Source: Microbacterium sp. Leaf151 (GTDB lineage: Bacteria; Actinomycetota; Actinomycetes; Actinomycetales; Microbacteriaceae). Taken from it: 64,000 nucleotides of DNA. Below are positions 52,997-62,138 of this stretch, one piece after another (position 1 is the stretch's first letter; every line of letters begins with the position of its first letter). Where the stretch lies: the NCBI RefSeq assembly GCF_001424225.1, contig NZ_LMOR01000002.1, positions 496,001 through 560,000 of the forward strand. The letters run 5' to 3'. Below the pieces are notes generated by a model. It did not search any database. It was not told the DNA's origin and was given only the letters and a program-made list of their open reading frames with translations. Made by a program: the position numbers and the translations under genes.

Positions 52997-54808
52997 ATGA
53001 AGACCTCGATGGCGACCGTCTGTATCAGCGGCACCCTGGCCGACAAGTTGCACGCGTGCGCGGAGGCCGGGTTCGACGGCGTGGAGATCTTCGAGCCCGA
53101 CCTGCTCGCCGCCCCCGAGAGCCCCGAGGAGATCGCGGCCCTCGCCGGTCGCCTGGGTCTCAGCCTCGACCTCTACCAACCGATGCGTGACGTCGAGGGA
53201 GTCGACGACGAGGCCTTCGCGGCGGTGCTGCGACGAGCCGACGCGAAGTTCCGCCTCATGCGACGCCTCGGCATCGACCTCGTGCTGTGCTGCAGCAACG
53301 TCGCCACCGCGACGATCGACGACGACACCGTTTCGGCCGACCAACTGCGGCGTCTCGGCGACCTGGCGGCGGGGTACGGCATCCGCATCGCCTTCGAAGC
53401 CCTCGCGTGGGGACGCTTCATCGACGACTACCGGCGCGCCTGGCGCATCGTCGAGCTCGCGGACCACCCCGCGGTGGGGGTGTGCCTGGACTCCTTCCAC
53501 ATCCTCTCGCGCGGCCACGACCCCGCCGATATCGGCGGAATCCCGGGCGAGAAGATCTTCTTCGTGCAGCTCGCCGACGCGCCGCGGCTCAGCATGGACG
53601 TGCTCTCGTGGAGCCGGCATCACCGACTCTTCCCCGGCGAAGGCGACTTCGACCTGACCGACTTCACCGCGCGGATCGTGGATGCCGGATACACGGGGCC
53701 GTGGTCGCTCGAGGTGTTCAACGACACCTTCCGCCAGACCGATGCACGGCGCACCGCCCGCCACGCGCGCCGCTCGCTCCGGTGGCTCGAGGACACCGTG
53801 TCGCGCGCGATGCCCGACGCCCCGGCCGAGCTGGAGATGCTGCCCGATTCGGCCGCCCCGTCCGCCGTCGACTTCGTCGAAGTGAAGGCGGAGGACACCT
53901 CCGGCGTCGAGGAACTGCTCGGCCAGCTCGGTTTCACCTCGCGCGGACGCCACCGTACGAAGCCCGTGGCCCTGTGGACCGCGGGCAAGGCGCGGGTCGT
54001 GCTCAACGAACAGCACGCCCGAGGGTGGGATCCGCGCCTGGCGGCGATCGGCCTCGAGGTCGACGACGTCGAGGCCGTCGACCTGCGCATGCGCGAGCTG
54101 GGGGTGCCGCGCGCCTATCGGCGCACGTACGCCGCCGAGGAGCGCCTCGACGGGGCGATCGCCCCCGACGGCACCGAGGTCTACTGGGCGCAGGCCGCCG
54201 ACGAGGGGGACCCCGCCTGGGTGCGGGAGTTCGAGCACGGCGAGACGGAGCTGGCCACCGAGATCACGGGCGTCGATCACGTCAGCCTCAGCCAGCCGTG
54301 GGACGCCGTGGAAGAGGCGACCCTGTTCTACACCGCCGGTTTCGCCTTGCGCGTCGACAGCAGCACCGATGTTCCCGGCCCGCAGGGCCTCGTCGCCAGC
54401 CGCGTGCTCGTCGCCCCGGGCGGGGGCGTGCGCCTGCCGCTGAACGTCGCGCCCCCGATCCTCGCCGCCGAGCGGGCGGGCGTCGCCCTCCCGCAGCACG
54501 TCGCTTTCGTCTGCGCCGACGTGCGCGCGGTCGCCCGGGCGGCGCGCGAGCGCGGGTTCGCGCCGCTGGAGATGCCCGCCAACTACTACGACGACATCGC
54601 CGCGCGTTTCGCACTGTCGGAGGCCGACGTCGACGAACTGCGCGACCTCCATCTCGGGTACGACCAGGATGCCGCGGGGGAGTACCTGCACTTCTACACG
54701 CGCACGATCGGCGAGGTGTTCTTCGAGTTCGTCGAGCGCGTCGACGCCTACGCGGGCTTCGGCGCGGGCACCGCCCCCGTGCGCCTCACCGCCCAGGGTC
54801 GGCGCTGA
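52997..54808 (+). CDS. qsuB: 3-dehydroshikimate dehydratase fused to HPPD-like domain
   Basis: A 603-residue two-domain enzyme that converts 3-dehydroshikimate to protocatechuate. Residues 1-285 form a TIM barrel with a metal site that I place at Glu134 (FEALAWG), Asp165 (CLDSFHIL), Gln191 (FVQLAD) and Glu239 (SLEVFND), the QuiC1/QsuB pattern. Residues about 305-600 resemble 4-hydroxyphenylpyruvate dioxygenase, with VDHVSLSQPWD, PQHVAFVCAD and EVFFEFVER as the His-His-Glu iron ligands. Such fused domains in QuiC1/QsuB have no proven reaction. It is divergent from tetR and ends 13 bases before aroQ. Confidence 0.9.
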   Translation: MKTSMATVCISGTLADKLHACAEAGFDGVEIFEPDLLAAPESPEEIAALAGRLGLSLDLYQPMRDVEGVDDEAFAAVLRRADAKFRLMRRLGIDLVLCCSNVATATIDDDTVSADQLRRLGDLAAGYGIRIAFEALAWGRFIDDYRRAWRIVELADHPAVGVCLDSFHILSRGHDPADIGGIPGEKIFFVQLADAPRLSMDVLSWSRHHRLFPGEGDFDLTDFTARIVDAGYTGPWSLEVFNDTFRQTDARRTARHARRSLRWLEDTVSRAMPDAPAELEMLPDSAAPSAVDFVEVKAEDTSGVEELLGQLGFTSRGRHRTKPVALWTAGKARVVLNEQHARGWDPRLAAIGLEVDDVEAVDLRMRELGVPRAYRRTYAAEERLDGAIAPDGTEVYWAQAADEGDPAWVREFEHGETELATEITGVDHVSLSQPWDAVEEATLFYTAGFALRVDSSTDVPGPQGLVASRVLVAPGGGVRLPLNVAPPILAAERAGVALPQHVAFVCADVRAVARAARERGFAPLEMPANYYDDIAARFALSEADVDELRDLHLGYDQDAAGEYLHFYTRTIGEVFFEFVERVDAYAGFGAGTAPVRLTAQGRR

Positions 54809-54814
54809 TAGCGT
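54809..54814 (+). promoter_or_regulatory. Probable -10 box of aroQ
   Basis: TAGCGT directly follows the qsuB TGA stop and ends seven bases before the aroQ ATG, giving aroQ a possible leaderless transcript of its own. Confidence 0.5.
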
Positions 54815-54821
54815 GCCCGAC

Positions 54822-55280
54822 ATGACGACGCCCCGCCGCCTGCTGCTCGTGAACGGTCCGAACCTCAACCTTCTCGGCACCCGCCAGCCCGAGATCTACG
54901 GACGCGACACGCTCGCCGACGTCGAGCGGGTCACCGCCGGGGCCGCCGCGCGGCACGGTCTCGAGACGCGCGCCGTCCAGAGCAATCACGAGGGCCTGCT
55001 GATCGACGCGATCCACGCTGCGCGCCTCGACTGCGCCGGCATCGTGATCAACGCCGGGGGACTCACGCACACCTCCGTCGCCCTCCGTGACGCGCTCGCA
55101 TCCGTCGATCTCCCGGTTGCCGAGGTGCACATCTCGAACATCAAGGAACGCGAGACCTTCCGGCACTTCTCCTACATCGAAGACGTGGCGGTCGTGCACG
55201 TGATCGGCGAGGGCGTCCCCGGCTACGCGCGGGCGGTCGACCTGCTCGTCGAGGTCATCTCGGGCCGAGCCGACGGCTGA
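54822..55280 (+). CDS. aroQ: 3-dehydroquinate dehydratase, type II
   Basis: A 152-residue type II dehydroquinase, normally a dodecamer. It has [19 protein letters not shown] with the catalytic Tyr (Tyr26), [29 protein letters not shown] and [16 protein letters not shown] with the active His. It removes water from 3-dehydroquinate, a step shared by chorismate biosynthesis and quinate catabolism. In related genomes it directly follows aroB. Here it lies behind qsuB, keeps efp and nusB after it, and has a possible promoter of its own. An upstream GTG at 54813 is less likely. Confidence 0.94.
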   Translation: MTTPRRLLLVNGPNLNLLGTRQPEIYGRDTLADVERVTAGAAARHGLETRAVQSNHEGLLIDAIHAARLDCAGIVINAGGLTHTSVALRDALASVDLPVAEVHISNIKERETFRHFSYIEDVAVVHVIGEGVPGYARAVDLLVEVISGRADG

Positions 55281-55334
55281 GGGGCTCGGGTCGGGTCGGG
55301 TCGGACGCGATCGCGTCGGTCACGGGGCATCACG

Positions 55335-55340
55335 TAGACT
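55335..55340 (+). promoter_or_regulatory. Probable -10 box of efp-nusB
   Basis: TAGACT, the commonest -10 form in this window, lies 61 bases before the efp start. Confidence 0.45.
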
Positions 55341-55401
55341 GGGTCGCTGGGTGTGCGCCGGAGCGCCGCCTCTCCTCACACGAAACGGAATACTGGCACT
55401 C

Positions 55402-55962
55402 ATGGCATCCACCGCAGACATCAAGAACGGCGTCGTCCTGAACATCGACGGTCAGCTCTGGAGCGTCGTGGAGTTCCAGCACGTCAAGCCCGGCAAGGGC
55501 GGCGCGTTCGTCCGCACGAAGCTGAAGAACGTCATGAGCGGCAAGGTCGTCGACAAGACCTTCAACGCCGGCGCCAAGATCGAGACCGAGAACGTCGACC
55601 GCCGCGACTTCACCTACCTCTACAACGACGGCGAGGGCTTCGTCTTCATGGACGTCGCCGACTACGACCAGATCACCGTGGGATCCGCCACCGTCGGCGA
55701 TGCCGCCAACTTCCTGCTCGAGAACCAGCAGGTGCAGATCGCGCTGAACAACGGCAACCCGCTCTACGTCGAAATGCCGCCGTCCGTCGTGCTCGAGGTC
55801 ACCTACACCGAGCCGGGTCTGCAGGGCGACCGCTCGTCGGCCGGCACCAAGCCCGCGACGGTCGAGACCGGCTACGAGATGCAGGTTCCGCTGTTCCTCG
55901 AGACCGGCACGAAGATCAAGGTCGACACTCGCACCGGCGAGTACCTCGGCCGCATCAGCTGA
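55402..55962 (+). CDS. efp: Elongation factor P
   Basis: A 186-residue EF-P that rescues ribosomes stalled on polyproline. It starts [20 protein letters not shown], and the tip loop is [12 protein letters not shown] with Lys32 at the modification site. The following [14 protein letters not shown] end ([20 protein letters not shown]) is standard. No modification enzyme gene is nearby, in line with actinobacteria whose EF-P may act unmodified. nusB begins two bases after its stop. Confidence 0.96.
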   Translation: MASTADIKNGVVLNIDGQLWSVVEFQHVKPGKGGAFVRTKLKNVMSGKVVDKTFNAGAKIETENVDRRDFTYLYNDGEGFVFMDVADYDQITVGSATVGDAANFLLENQQVQIALNNGNPLYVEMPPSVVLEVTYTEPGLQGDRSSAGTKPATVETGYEMQVPLFLETGTKIKVDTRTGEYLGRIS

Positions 55963-55964
55963 CG

Positions 55965-56375
55965 TTGAGCGCCCGCACAAAGGCGCGCAAGCGCGCCCTC
56001 GACATCCTTTTCCAAGCCGACGTCCGCGGTGAAGAGCTCGCGATCATGCTGGCCACCGAGGCCAAGCGCGCATCGAGTGAGCCCGAACGTCAGGCCTCGT
56101 GGCTGTACGCGCGCGACATCGTCGACGGCGTCATCGACAACCGCGACGCGATCGACGAGCAGATCACCACGTTCTCCAAGGACTGGTCGCTGCAGCGCAT
56201 GCCCGCCGTCGACCGCGCCCTTCTGCGCATCGCCGCGTGGGAGATCCTCTACAACGACGAGGTGCCCACGGCCGTCGCGATCGACGAGGCGGTGGAGCTC
56301 GCGAAGGAGTTCTCGACCGACGACTCCGGCTCGTTCGTGCACGGCGTGCTCGCGCGCATCGCGCGTTCGTCCTGA
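55965..56375 (+). CDS. nusB: Transcription antitermination factor NusB, TTG start
   Basis: A 136-residue NusB that binds boxA RNA with NusE in rRNA antitermination. The sequence begins SARTKARKRALDILFQADVR, the normal N terminus of the family, and the only start codon in place is TTG at 55965, two bases after the efp stop. The next ATG, at 56047, would remove the first helix. [17 protein letters not shown] and VPTAVAIDEAVELAKEFS are the conserved core. TTG initiation right behind efp suggests coupled translation at low yield. Confidence 0.93.
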   Translation: MSARTKARKRALDILFQADVRGEELAIMLATEAKRASSEPERQASWLYARDIVDGVIDNRDAIDEQITTFSKDWSLQRMPAVDRALLRIAAWEILYNDEVPTAVAIDEAVELAKEFSTDDSGSFVHGVLARIARSS

Positions 56376-56672
56376 CCCTCGCATCCTGACTGCTCGCGAC
56401 GTGACCCGACGCGGCCCCAACGTTTCGTCGGCGGTCGCGTCGCCGGGTTTTCGGGCAGGTGCGGCACGGCGTGGCGCTGTGATCCGGAGTGCCGCTGCGA
56501 CTGCGTCGGGAGCTACCCCGTGGGTAGCAAGAGACGCGAACCGCGGGGAGAAACGGCACCTCCCGGCGTTTCTGCTCGCGAATCGCGTTTCTTCGACGCT
56601 CAGGCGCCCCGCGCACACACCGGCGAGGGACGCGCACGGGCCACTGTCGGAGGTCTCCGGCAGGATGCTCGC
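56376..56672. other. Non-coding region before the SNF2 helicase
   Basis: About 300 bases without a supported gene. The helicase frame is open from 56520, but the translation lacks family similarity. CAGGAT at 56661-56666 lies six bases before the GTG at 56673 and could be a weak -10 box. Confidence 0.45.
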
Positions 56673-59624
56673 GTGACCACCTGGCGCGATCTCGTCCCGA
56701 GGAGTGAGCCGGCCGCGTTCGAGCCGCTCGCCCTCGGCATCGAGCTGCGCCAGCGCGAGGCCTACGACCCCGCCCGGTGGGACGCCCGCGCGGTCGTGCC
56801 GGTCACCCCGCGCGTGCTCGCACAACGGCAGGACGACCTGCAGCTCGTCGCGCGGCCTCTCGTACGCGGAACGCGAGACACCTGGATCCGGGCGGATGCC
56901 ACGTGGGATGCCGTGCGGCGGTCGTCGGGCCGCTTCGATCCGTCGCAGGTTCGCTGGTTCGCCGAGTTGCACGCCCTGGCCCAGGCGCTGAGGACGACGG
57001 GACCATTCGCCCCGTCCGGTGACACGATCGCCCTCGATGCCGTCGACTCACCCCTGCTCTGGCCCCATTTGCGCGCGGCGGAGGCGCTCGGCATCCCGAT
57101 CGTCTCGATGAACACGCAGCAGAGCGTGAGTCTCGCGGCCCAGGCGACGGCGCGTGTGGCGCTGGACGCCGTGGGTGGGGGAGCGTTGCGCGTGTCCGCC
57201 GACCTCGAGATCGACGGACGGCGACGGGATGCCGCTCACGCCCGGGCGATCGGCGGGTACGGCCTGTTCGCCTACGAGCTCGACCGCGACCCCGTGCCCC
57301 TCGTTCTCGCGGCGGTCGATCTGCCCGCGCCGCTGCCCTCCCTGCTCCGAGGCGGGGTGGTCGAGGTTCCGTCGGACGACGCGGCGGAGTTCGTCGCCGA
57401 GGTCTACCCCCGGCTGGCGCGCCGCGCGCCGCTGTCGGTCGGCGCCGGTGTGCCGGCGCCGCCTCCGGCGCGGCCGACGCTCACGCTCGAGGTCTCGTAC
57501 GTCGACGGCGACGCGGTGGAGTACCGCCTCGACTGGGTCTACCCCGGCGGCTACCGTGTTTCATGGAACGACGATCGGCAGCACCCCGACCGTGAGGACC
57601 GCGCCGAGGCGCAGATCGGGGAGCGGTTCGAGACGGCGTGGATGTCGGCATCCGATCTGCCCCTCGCGCCGCGGGCCACCCTGCGCGATGCCGACGCCGC
57701 GGCCTTCAGCGCGCACGTGCTCCCGGCTGTCGACGTGGTCGACGAGGTGCGTGTGCGCACGCGCGGCATCCGCCCGACGTTCCGCGAGCTGCGCGGCGAT
57801 CCGTCGTTGCGCATCACGACGGTCGAGTCCCTCGATCGCGATTGGCTCGACCTCGGAATCGCCGTGACGATCGACGGTCGACTGATCCCGTTCGGCGTCC
57901 TGTTCACGGCGCTGTCGCGCGGGCGGACACGCATCAAGCTGTCCGACGGGGCATGGTTCTCGCTCGCTCACCCGGCCCTGCAACGACTGCGGGAGCTGCT
58001 GGACGAAGCCGCCGCGCTCGACGAATGGGAGACCGGGCCGCGCGTCCCGCGCACGCACCTGGCCCTCTGGGCGGAGTTCGAAGACCTGGCCGACCAGTCC
58101 GAGGCGGCGGGGGAGTGGCGACAGCTCGCCCGGGCGCTGCGCGACGTCGCCGAGGTACCCGAGGTAGCGACGCCGCCCGGCTTCCTCGCCGACCTGCGTC
58201 CCTATCAGCGCGAGGGCCTGTCGTGGCTCGCGCTCCTGCACGCACACCGACTGGGCGGCATCCTGGCCGACGACATGGGACTCGGCAAGACCCTGCAGCT
58301 GCTCGCGCTGATCGCCCACACCCGTTCGCGCCGAGACGTGCGCCCGTGGCTCGTCGTCGCCCCCACCTCGGTGCTCCCGACATGGCACGCCGAGGCGGCG
58401 CGGTTCGTCCCCGAGCTGCGGGTCGCCGTCGTCGAGGCGACGTCCGTGCGCCGTGATCGGACCATCGCCGACATCGCGGGCGATGCCGACGTGGTCGTCG
58501 CGTCGTACGGCGTCGTACGAGCGGATGCCGAGGAGTTCGCCGCGACGCACTTCTCGGGGGTGGTGCTCGATGAGGCGCAGTTCGTGAAGAACCCCGCGAC
58601 CCGCATCCATCGCGCCATCGCGGCGCTGCGCGCCGACGCGGTGTACGCGGCCACGGGCACGCCGATCGAGAACGGGCTCGACGACCTGTGGGCGCTGCTG
58701 GCTCTGACCGCGCCCGGGTTGTTCCCCTCGATCCGGCAGTTCCGTGAGGACTACACCCGGTCCATCGAACGGCTCCCCACCGACGCGCCCACCGAGCTCT
58801 CAGCCGCCGCCACCGACGCTCACCGCGAGAAGATGCTCGCGAAGCTGCGCCGACGCGTGCGGCCGTTCCTCTTGCGCCGCACGAAAGACGTCGTGGCATC
58901 CGATCTCCCCCCGAAGCAGGAGCAGGAGATCGCGGTTCCCCTCGGCCCCGCGCATCAGGCGGTCTACGACCGGGTGCTGCAGCGCGAGAGACAGAAGGTG
59001 CTCGGCCTGCTCGACGACCTCGATCGGCAGCGGTTCATCGTGTTCCGCTCGTTGACGCTGCTGCGTATGTTGGCACTCGCGCCGGGTCTGGTCGACGACC
59101 GTGACACGAGCCTCGGCTCCGCGAAGCTCGATGTGCTGCTCGAACGGCTCGTCGAGATCGCCGCCGAGGGGCACCGTGCGCTGGTGTTCAGCCAGTTCAC
59201 CTCGTTCCTCGACATGGCGGCGCGGCGGCTGGATGCCGAGGGCCTCGCCTACGCGCACCTCGACGGCAGCACCACACGGCGTGGCGACGTGGTCGCCGAC
59301 TTCCGCCAGGGTGACGCGCCGGTGTTCCTCATCAGCCTCAAAGCCGGAGGGTTCGGGCTGACTCTCACCGAGGCGGAGTACGTGTTCGTCCTCGACCCGT
59401 GGTGGAACCCCGCGGCCGAGGCACAGGCGATCGACCGCGCCCACCGCATCGGACAGGACAAGAGCGTGTTCGTCTACCGGTTGATCGCCGCGGGCACGAT
59501 CGAGGAGAAGGTTCTCGCCCTGCAGCGCCGCAAGGCCGCGCTGTCGGAGGCGGTCATCGACGACGGCGAGGCGTTCGCGGCGGCGCTCGACGCCGAGGAC
59601 ATCCGTGGGCTCCTCGGGCCGTGA
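56673..59624 (+). CDS. SNF2/SWI2-family DEAD-like helicase
   Basis: A 983-residue cytosolic DNA translocase. About 500 N-terminal residues form the bacterial SNF2-associated region. The motor has LRPYQREGLSWLALL, the Walker A in ILADDMGLGKTLQLLALI, the DEAQ box VVLDEAQFVKNP, and in the second lobe HRALVFSQFTSFLDM, ISLKAGGFGLTLTEA and DRAHRIGQDKSVFVYRLI. Unlike many actinobacterial relatives it has no SWIM zinc finger. Role in DNA repair or transcription recycling is not established. It stands alone. Confidence 0.88.
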   Translation: MTTWRDLVPRSEPAAFEPLALGIELRQREAYDPARWDARAVVPVTPRVLAQRQDDLQLVARPLVRGTRDTWIRADATWDAVRRSSGRFDPSQVRWFAELHALAQALRTTGPFAPSGDTIALDAVDSPLLWPHLRAAEALGIPIVSMNTQQSVSLAAQATARVALDAVGGGALRVSADLEIDGRRRDAAHARAIGGYGLFAYELDRDPVPLVLAAVDLPAPLPSLLRGGVVEVPSDDAAEFVAEVYPRLARRAPLSVGAGVPAPPPARPTLTLEVSYVDGDAVEYRLDWVYPGGYRVSWNDDRQHPDREDRAEAQIGERFETAWMSASDLPLAPRATLRDADAAAFSAHVLPAVDVVDEVRVRTRGIRPTFRELRGDPSLRITTVESLDRDWLDLGIAVTIDGRLIPFGVLFTALSRGRTRIKLSDGAWFSLAHPALQRLRELLDEAAALDEWETGPRVPRTHLALWAEFEDLADQSEAAGEWRQLARALRDVAEVPEVATPPGFLADLRPYQREGLSWLALLHAHRLGGILADDMGLGKTLQLLALIAHTRSRRDVRPWLVVAPTSVLPTWHAEAARFVPELRVAVVEATSVRRDRTIADIAGDADVVVASYGVVRADAEEFAATHFSGVVLDEAQFVKNPATRIHRAIAALRADAVYAATGTPIENGLDDLWALLALTAPGLFPSIRQFREDYTRSIERLPTDAPTELSAAATDAHREKMLAKLRRRVRPFLLRRTKDVVASDLPPKQEQEIAVPLGPAHQAVYDRVLQRERQKVLGLLDDLDRQRFIVFRSLTLLRMLALAPGLVDDRDTSLGSAKLDVLLERLVEIAAEGHRALVFSQFTSFLDMAARRLDAEGLAYAHLDGSTTRRGDVVADFRQGDAPVFLISLKAGGFGLTLTEAEYVFVLDPWWNPAAEAQAIDRAHRIGQDKSVFVYRLIAAGTIEEKVLALQRRKAALSEAVIDDGEAFAAALDAEDIRGLLGP

Positions 59625-59740
59625 TGCGGGAGGGAGCTGCGGCGTCGTGTCGCGTACGAGGGCACAGCCGATCCCGGCGCGGTCCGGCATCCGTCTCCCG
59701 GGAAGGTCCACGCCCACCGCCCGCCCAGGCGACCCCCGCG

Positions 59741-59746
59741 TAGACT
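59741..59746 (+). promoter_or_regulatory. Probable -10 box (TAGACT) of the MBL-Rieske gene
   Basis: TAGACT lies 31 bases before the ATG at 59778, with ACAGGAG close to the start. Confidence 0.45.
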
Positions 59747-59777
59747 CGACGGGTTCCGTCCACGACACAGGAGCGAC

Positions 59778-61361
59778 ATGAGAGTCACCGGCCTCGGCCA
59801 CGCAGGCATGTTCATCGAGACGGCGGGCGGCAGCATCCTCTGCGACCCCGTCATCGGTCCGAGCTTCTTCGGCTCGTGGTTCCCTTTCCCCGACAACCGC
59901 TCTCTGGACTGGGCGCGCTTCGGCGCGGCCGACTTCCTCTACATCTCGCACCGCCACCGCGATCACTTCGATCCGGCGCTGCTCGAGCGGTACGTGTCGA
60001 AAGACATCAAGGTCCTGCTGCCCGAGTACCCGACCGACGACCTCGAGCAAGACCTCATCGCCCTCGGCTACACGAACCTCGTGCGCACCGAGGCGGGCGT
60101 CCCGCTGCAGTTCGGCGACCTGAAGCTGATGGTGACGCCTCTGCGCGCCCCCTCCGACGGCCCCATCGGCGACTCGTCGCTCTCGCTCGACGACGGCACG
60201 GCATCCGTCCTGAATCAGAACGACTCGCATCCGCTGGATCTCGACGCGCTCTTCGATTTCGGCAAGCCCGACGCCTACTTCACCCAGGTGTCGGGCGCGA
60301 TCTGGTGGCCCATGGTCTACGACCTGCCCCAGGATGCCAAGCAGAACTTCGCCCAGCTCAAGCGAGACGCGCAGAACAAGCGCGCGATGTACTACATCGA
60401 CAAGGTCGACGCGTCTCACGTGTTCCCGATGGCGGGGCCGCCGATGTTCCTGCGCGACGAGCTGTTCCGCTACAACGGCACTGGGCTCGACAACGATTCG
60501 ATCTTCACCGATCAGCGCGACTTCCTCGCGCACATGAAAGAGCAGCGCCCAGACCAGAAGGGGTACCTGTTCCTCCCCGGCACCGAGGTCGAGGTGCAGG
60601 GATCCGACGTGACCGTCATGCAGACGCTGTACACCGACGACGAGATCGAGCGTGTCTTCGGCGACAAGTGGAACTACCTCGCCGAGCAGCGCGACAGCCG
60701 CCGCAACGAGATCGCCGCCGAGGTGGCATCCCGTTCCGAGGTCCTCCCACCGGCCGAGATGCTCGCCGCCATCAAGGAATGGTGGGAGCCGCTGCTGCGC
60801 CGCGCCCGCACCATTCGCAACGGCGTCGGGGGAGCGGTGCGCTTCCGCATCGGTGAGCTCGACATGGTCGTCGACTTCCCCAAGGCGAAGGTGCGCGAGT
60901 ACGCCGGCGAGGAGTGCATCTACTGGTACACGATCCCTGCCGACCTCGTCTCGACGAACATCCGCGATCACGAGATCGACTGGTCGAATTCGATCTTCCT
61001 TTCCATGCAGTTCGAGGTGGGCCGCTCGGGCAAGTTCAACGAGTTCCTCACCACGTTCCTGAAGTGCCTGTCACGCGACCGCATCGAGTACGTCGAGAAC
61101 TGGTACGCCGAGCAGTCGGATCAGACCGAGGATGCCGAGATCGACGGCTGGACCGTGCAGCGTCGGTGCCCGCACCTGCGCGCCGATCTGACCAAGACCG
61201 GCAAGATCGAGGACGGCGTGCTGACGTGCTCGCTGCACGACTGGAAGTGGGACCTGGCGTCGGGCCGGTGCCTGACGACGACGGGTCACCCGATCCGCTC
61301 ATCGCGCATCCGCTCGACGGGGAGCGGCGAACGCGCCGCCGCCGAGGTCGCCGCGGGCTGA
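59778..61361 (+). CDS. Metallo-beta-lactamase fold protein fused to a C-terminal Rieske [2Fe-2S] domain
   Basis: A 527-residue cytosolic protein. The N-terminal metallo-beta-lactamase fold has ISHRHRDHFDP (His58, His60, Asp62, His63) and resembles UlaG-like lactonases. A helical region follows (about 280-430), and the C terminus carries a Rieske site: RCPHL near residue 460 and LTCSLHDWKWDL about 18 residues later (CxH and CxxH). The combination recalls CMP-N-acetylneuraminate hydroxylase, which has the two domains in the opposite order. Substrate and redox partner are unknown, and it has no signal peptide. It lies alone between the helicase and the pyr operon. Confidence 0.8.
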   Translation: MRVTGLGHAGMFIETAGGSILCDPVIGPSFFGSWFPFPDNRSLDWARFGAADFLYISHRHRDHFDPALLERYVSKDIKVLLPEYPTDDLEQDLIALGYTNLVRTEAGVPLQFGDLKLMVTPLRAPSDGPIGDSSLSLDDGTASVLNQNDSHPLDLDALFDFGKPDAYFTQVSGAIWWPMVYDLPQDAKQNFAQLKRDAQNKRAMYYIDKVDASHVFPMAGPPMFLRDELFRYNGTGLDNDSIFTDQRDFLAHMKEQRPDQKGYLFLPGTEVEVQGSDVTVMQTLYTDDEIERVFGDKWNYLAEQRDSRRNEIAAEVASRSEVLPPAEMLAAIKEWWEPLLRRARTIRNGVGGAVRFRIGELDMVVDFPKAKVREYAGEECIYWYTIPADLVSTNIRDHEIDWSNSIFLSMQFEVGRSGKFNEFLTTFLKCLSRDRIEYVENWYAEQSDQTEDAEIDGWTVQRRCPHLRADLTKTGKIEDGVLTCSLHDWKWDLASGRCLTTTGHPIRSSRIRSTGSGERAAAEVAAG

Positions 61362-61543
61362 GATCACCGTCCCAGGCGCCCCGCGGGAGGAAAATCCGGG
61401 AGCGGAGGACCGAGCCCGCGGCATCCGTCCTCCCTTCGCCGAACCTCCTCCCGCCGCCGCCGCCGGTCCCGCCGCGGCCCCCCCACCGCCGCGACTGCCC
61501 GCGCCGCACCGGCCCCCGCCCGGCGAGTGCCCACCCCACCCGC

Positions 61544-61549
61544 TAGACT
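61544..61549 (+). promoter_or_regulatory. Probable -10 box (TAGACT) of the pyr operon
   Basis: TAGACT lies 58 bases before the pyrR start, leaving room for the RNA element at 61568-61600. The rest of 61362-61543 is very GC-rich and shows no gene. Confidence 0.5.
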
Positions 61550-61567
61550 CGACGCGAACCACAGCAA

Positions 61568-61600
61568 CCTTTAACCCCGTCCCGTGAGGCGGAGAAGGGA
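61568..61600 (+). promoter_or_regulatory. Candidate PyrR-binding RNA element overlapping the pyrR ribosome-binding site
   Basis: The leader contains CCTTTAACCCCGTCCCGTGA followed by GGCGGAGAAGGGA. The core GTCCCGTGAGGCGGAG resembles the PyrR-binding loop known from mycobacteria and relatives, and the same region carries the GGAG ribosome-binding site. PyrR with UMP would then block translation initiation of the operon. Confidence 0.6.
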
Positions 61601-61607
61601 GCGGCGG

Positions 61608-62138
61608 ATGAACACGCGCACCGTCATGCACGATGCCGACATCGCCCGCGCTTTGACGCGAATCTCGCACGAGATCCTGGAGTCGAACAAGGGTCCGGAA
61701 GGGCTCGTCCTCCTCGGCATCCCGACCCGCGGCGTCACGCTCGCGAATCGGATCGGCCCGCTGGTCGGGGAGTTCGGCGGCACATTCGTCCCGGTCGGCG
61801 CGCTCGACGTGACCATGTACCGCGACGATCTGCACCGCAACCCGACCCGTGCACCTCGGCGCACCGAGATCCCGGCCGGCGGCATCGACGGCAAGACCGT
61901 CGTTCTGGTCGACGACGTGCTGTTCTCGGGCCGCAGCATCCGAGCTGCTCTCGATGCCCTGCAGGACATCGGGCGTCCCGCGGCGGTGCGCCTCGCGACC
62001 CTCATCGACCGCGGCCACCGCGAGCTGCCGATCCGCCCCGACTTCGTGGGGAAGAACCTGCCCAGCGCCCGCGACGAGCGGGTCAACGTGCGCCTCGCCG
62101 AGGTCGACGGCGTCGAGGAGGTGACGATCGAATCATGA
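61608..62138 (+). CDS. pyrR: PyrR, uracil-sensing regulator / uracil phosphoribosyltransferase
   Basis: A 176-residue type I phosphoribosyltransferase-fold protein. [20 protein letters not shown] is the PRPP loop, and [18 protein letters not shown] the N-terminal core. [20 protein letters not shown] follows. It senses UMP and controls the pyr operon through its own leader RNA. ATG 61608 is preceded by the element described above. It overlaps pyrB in ATGA, the first of a chain of overlaps. Confidence 0.95.
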   Translation: MNTRTVMHDADIARALTRISHEILESNKGPEGLVLLGIPTRGVTLANRIGPLVGEFGGTFVPVGALDVTMYRDDLHRNPTRAPRRTEIPAGGIDGKTVVLVDDVLFSGRSIRAALDALQDIGRPAAVRLATLIDRGHRELPIRPDFVGKNLPSARDERVNVRLAEVDGVEEVTIES

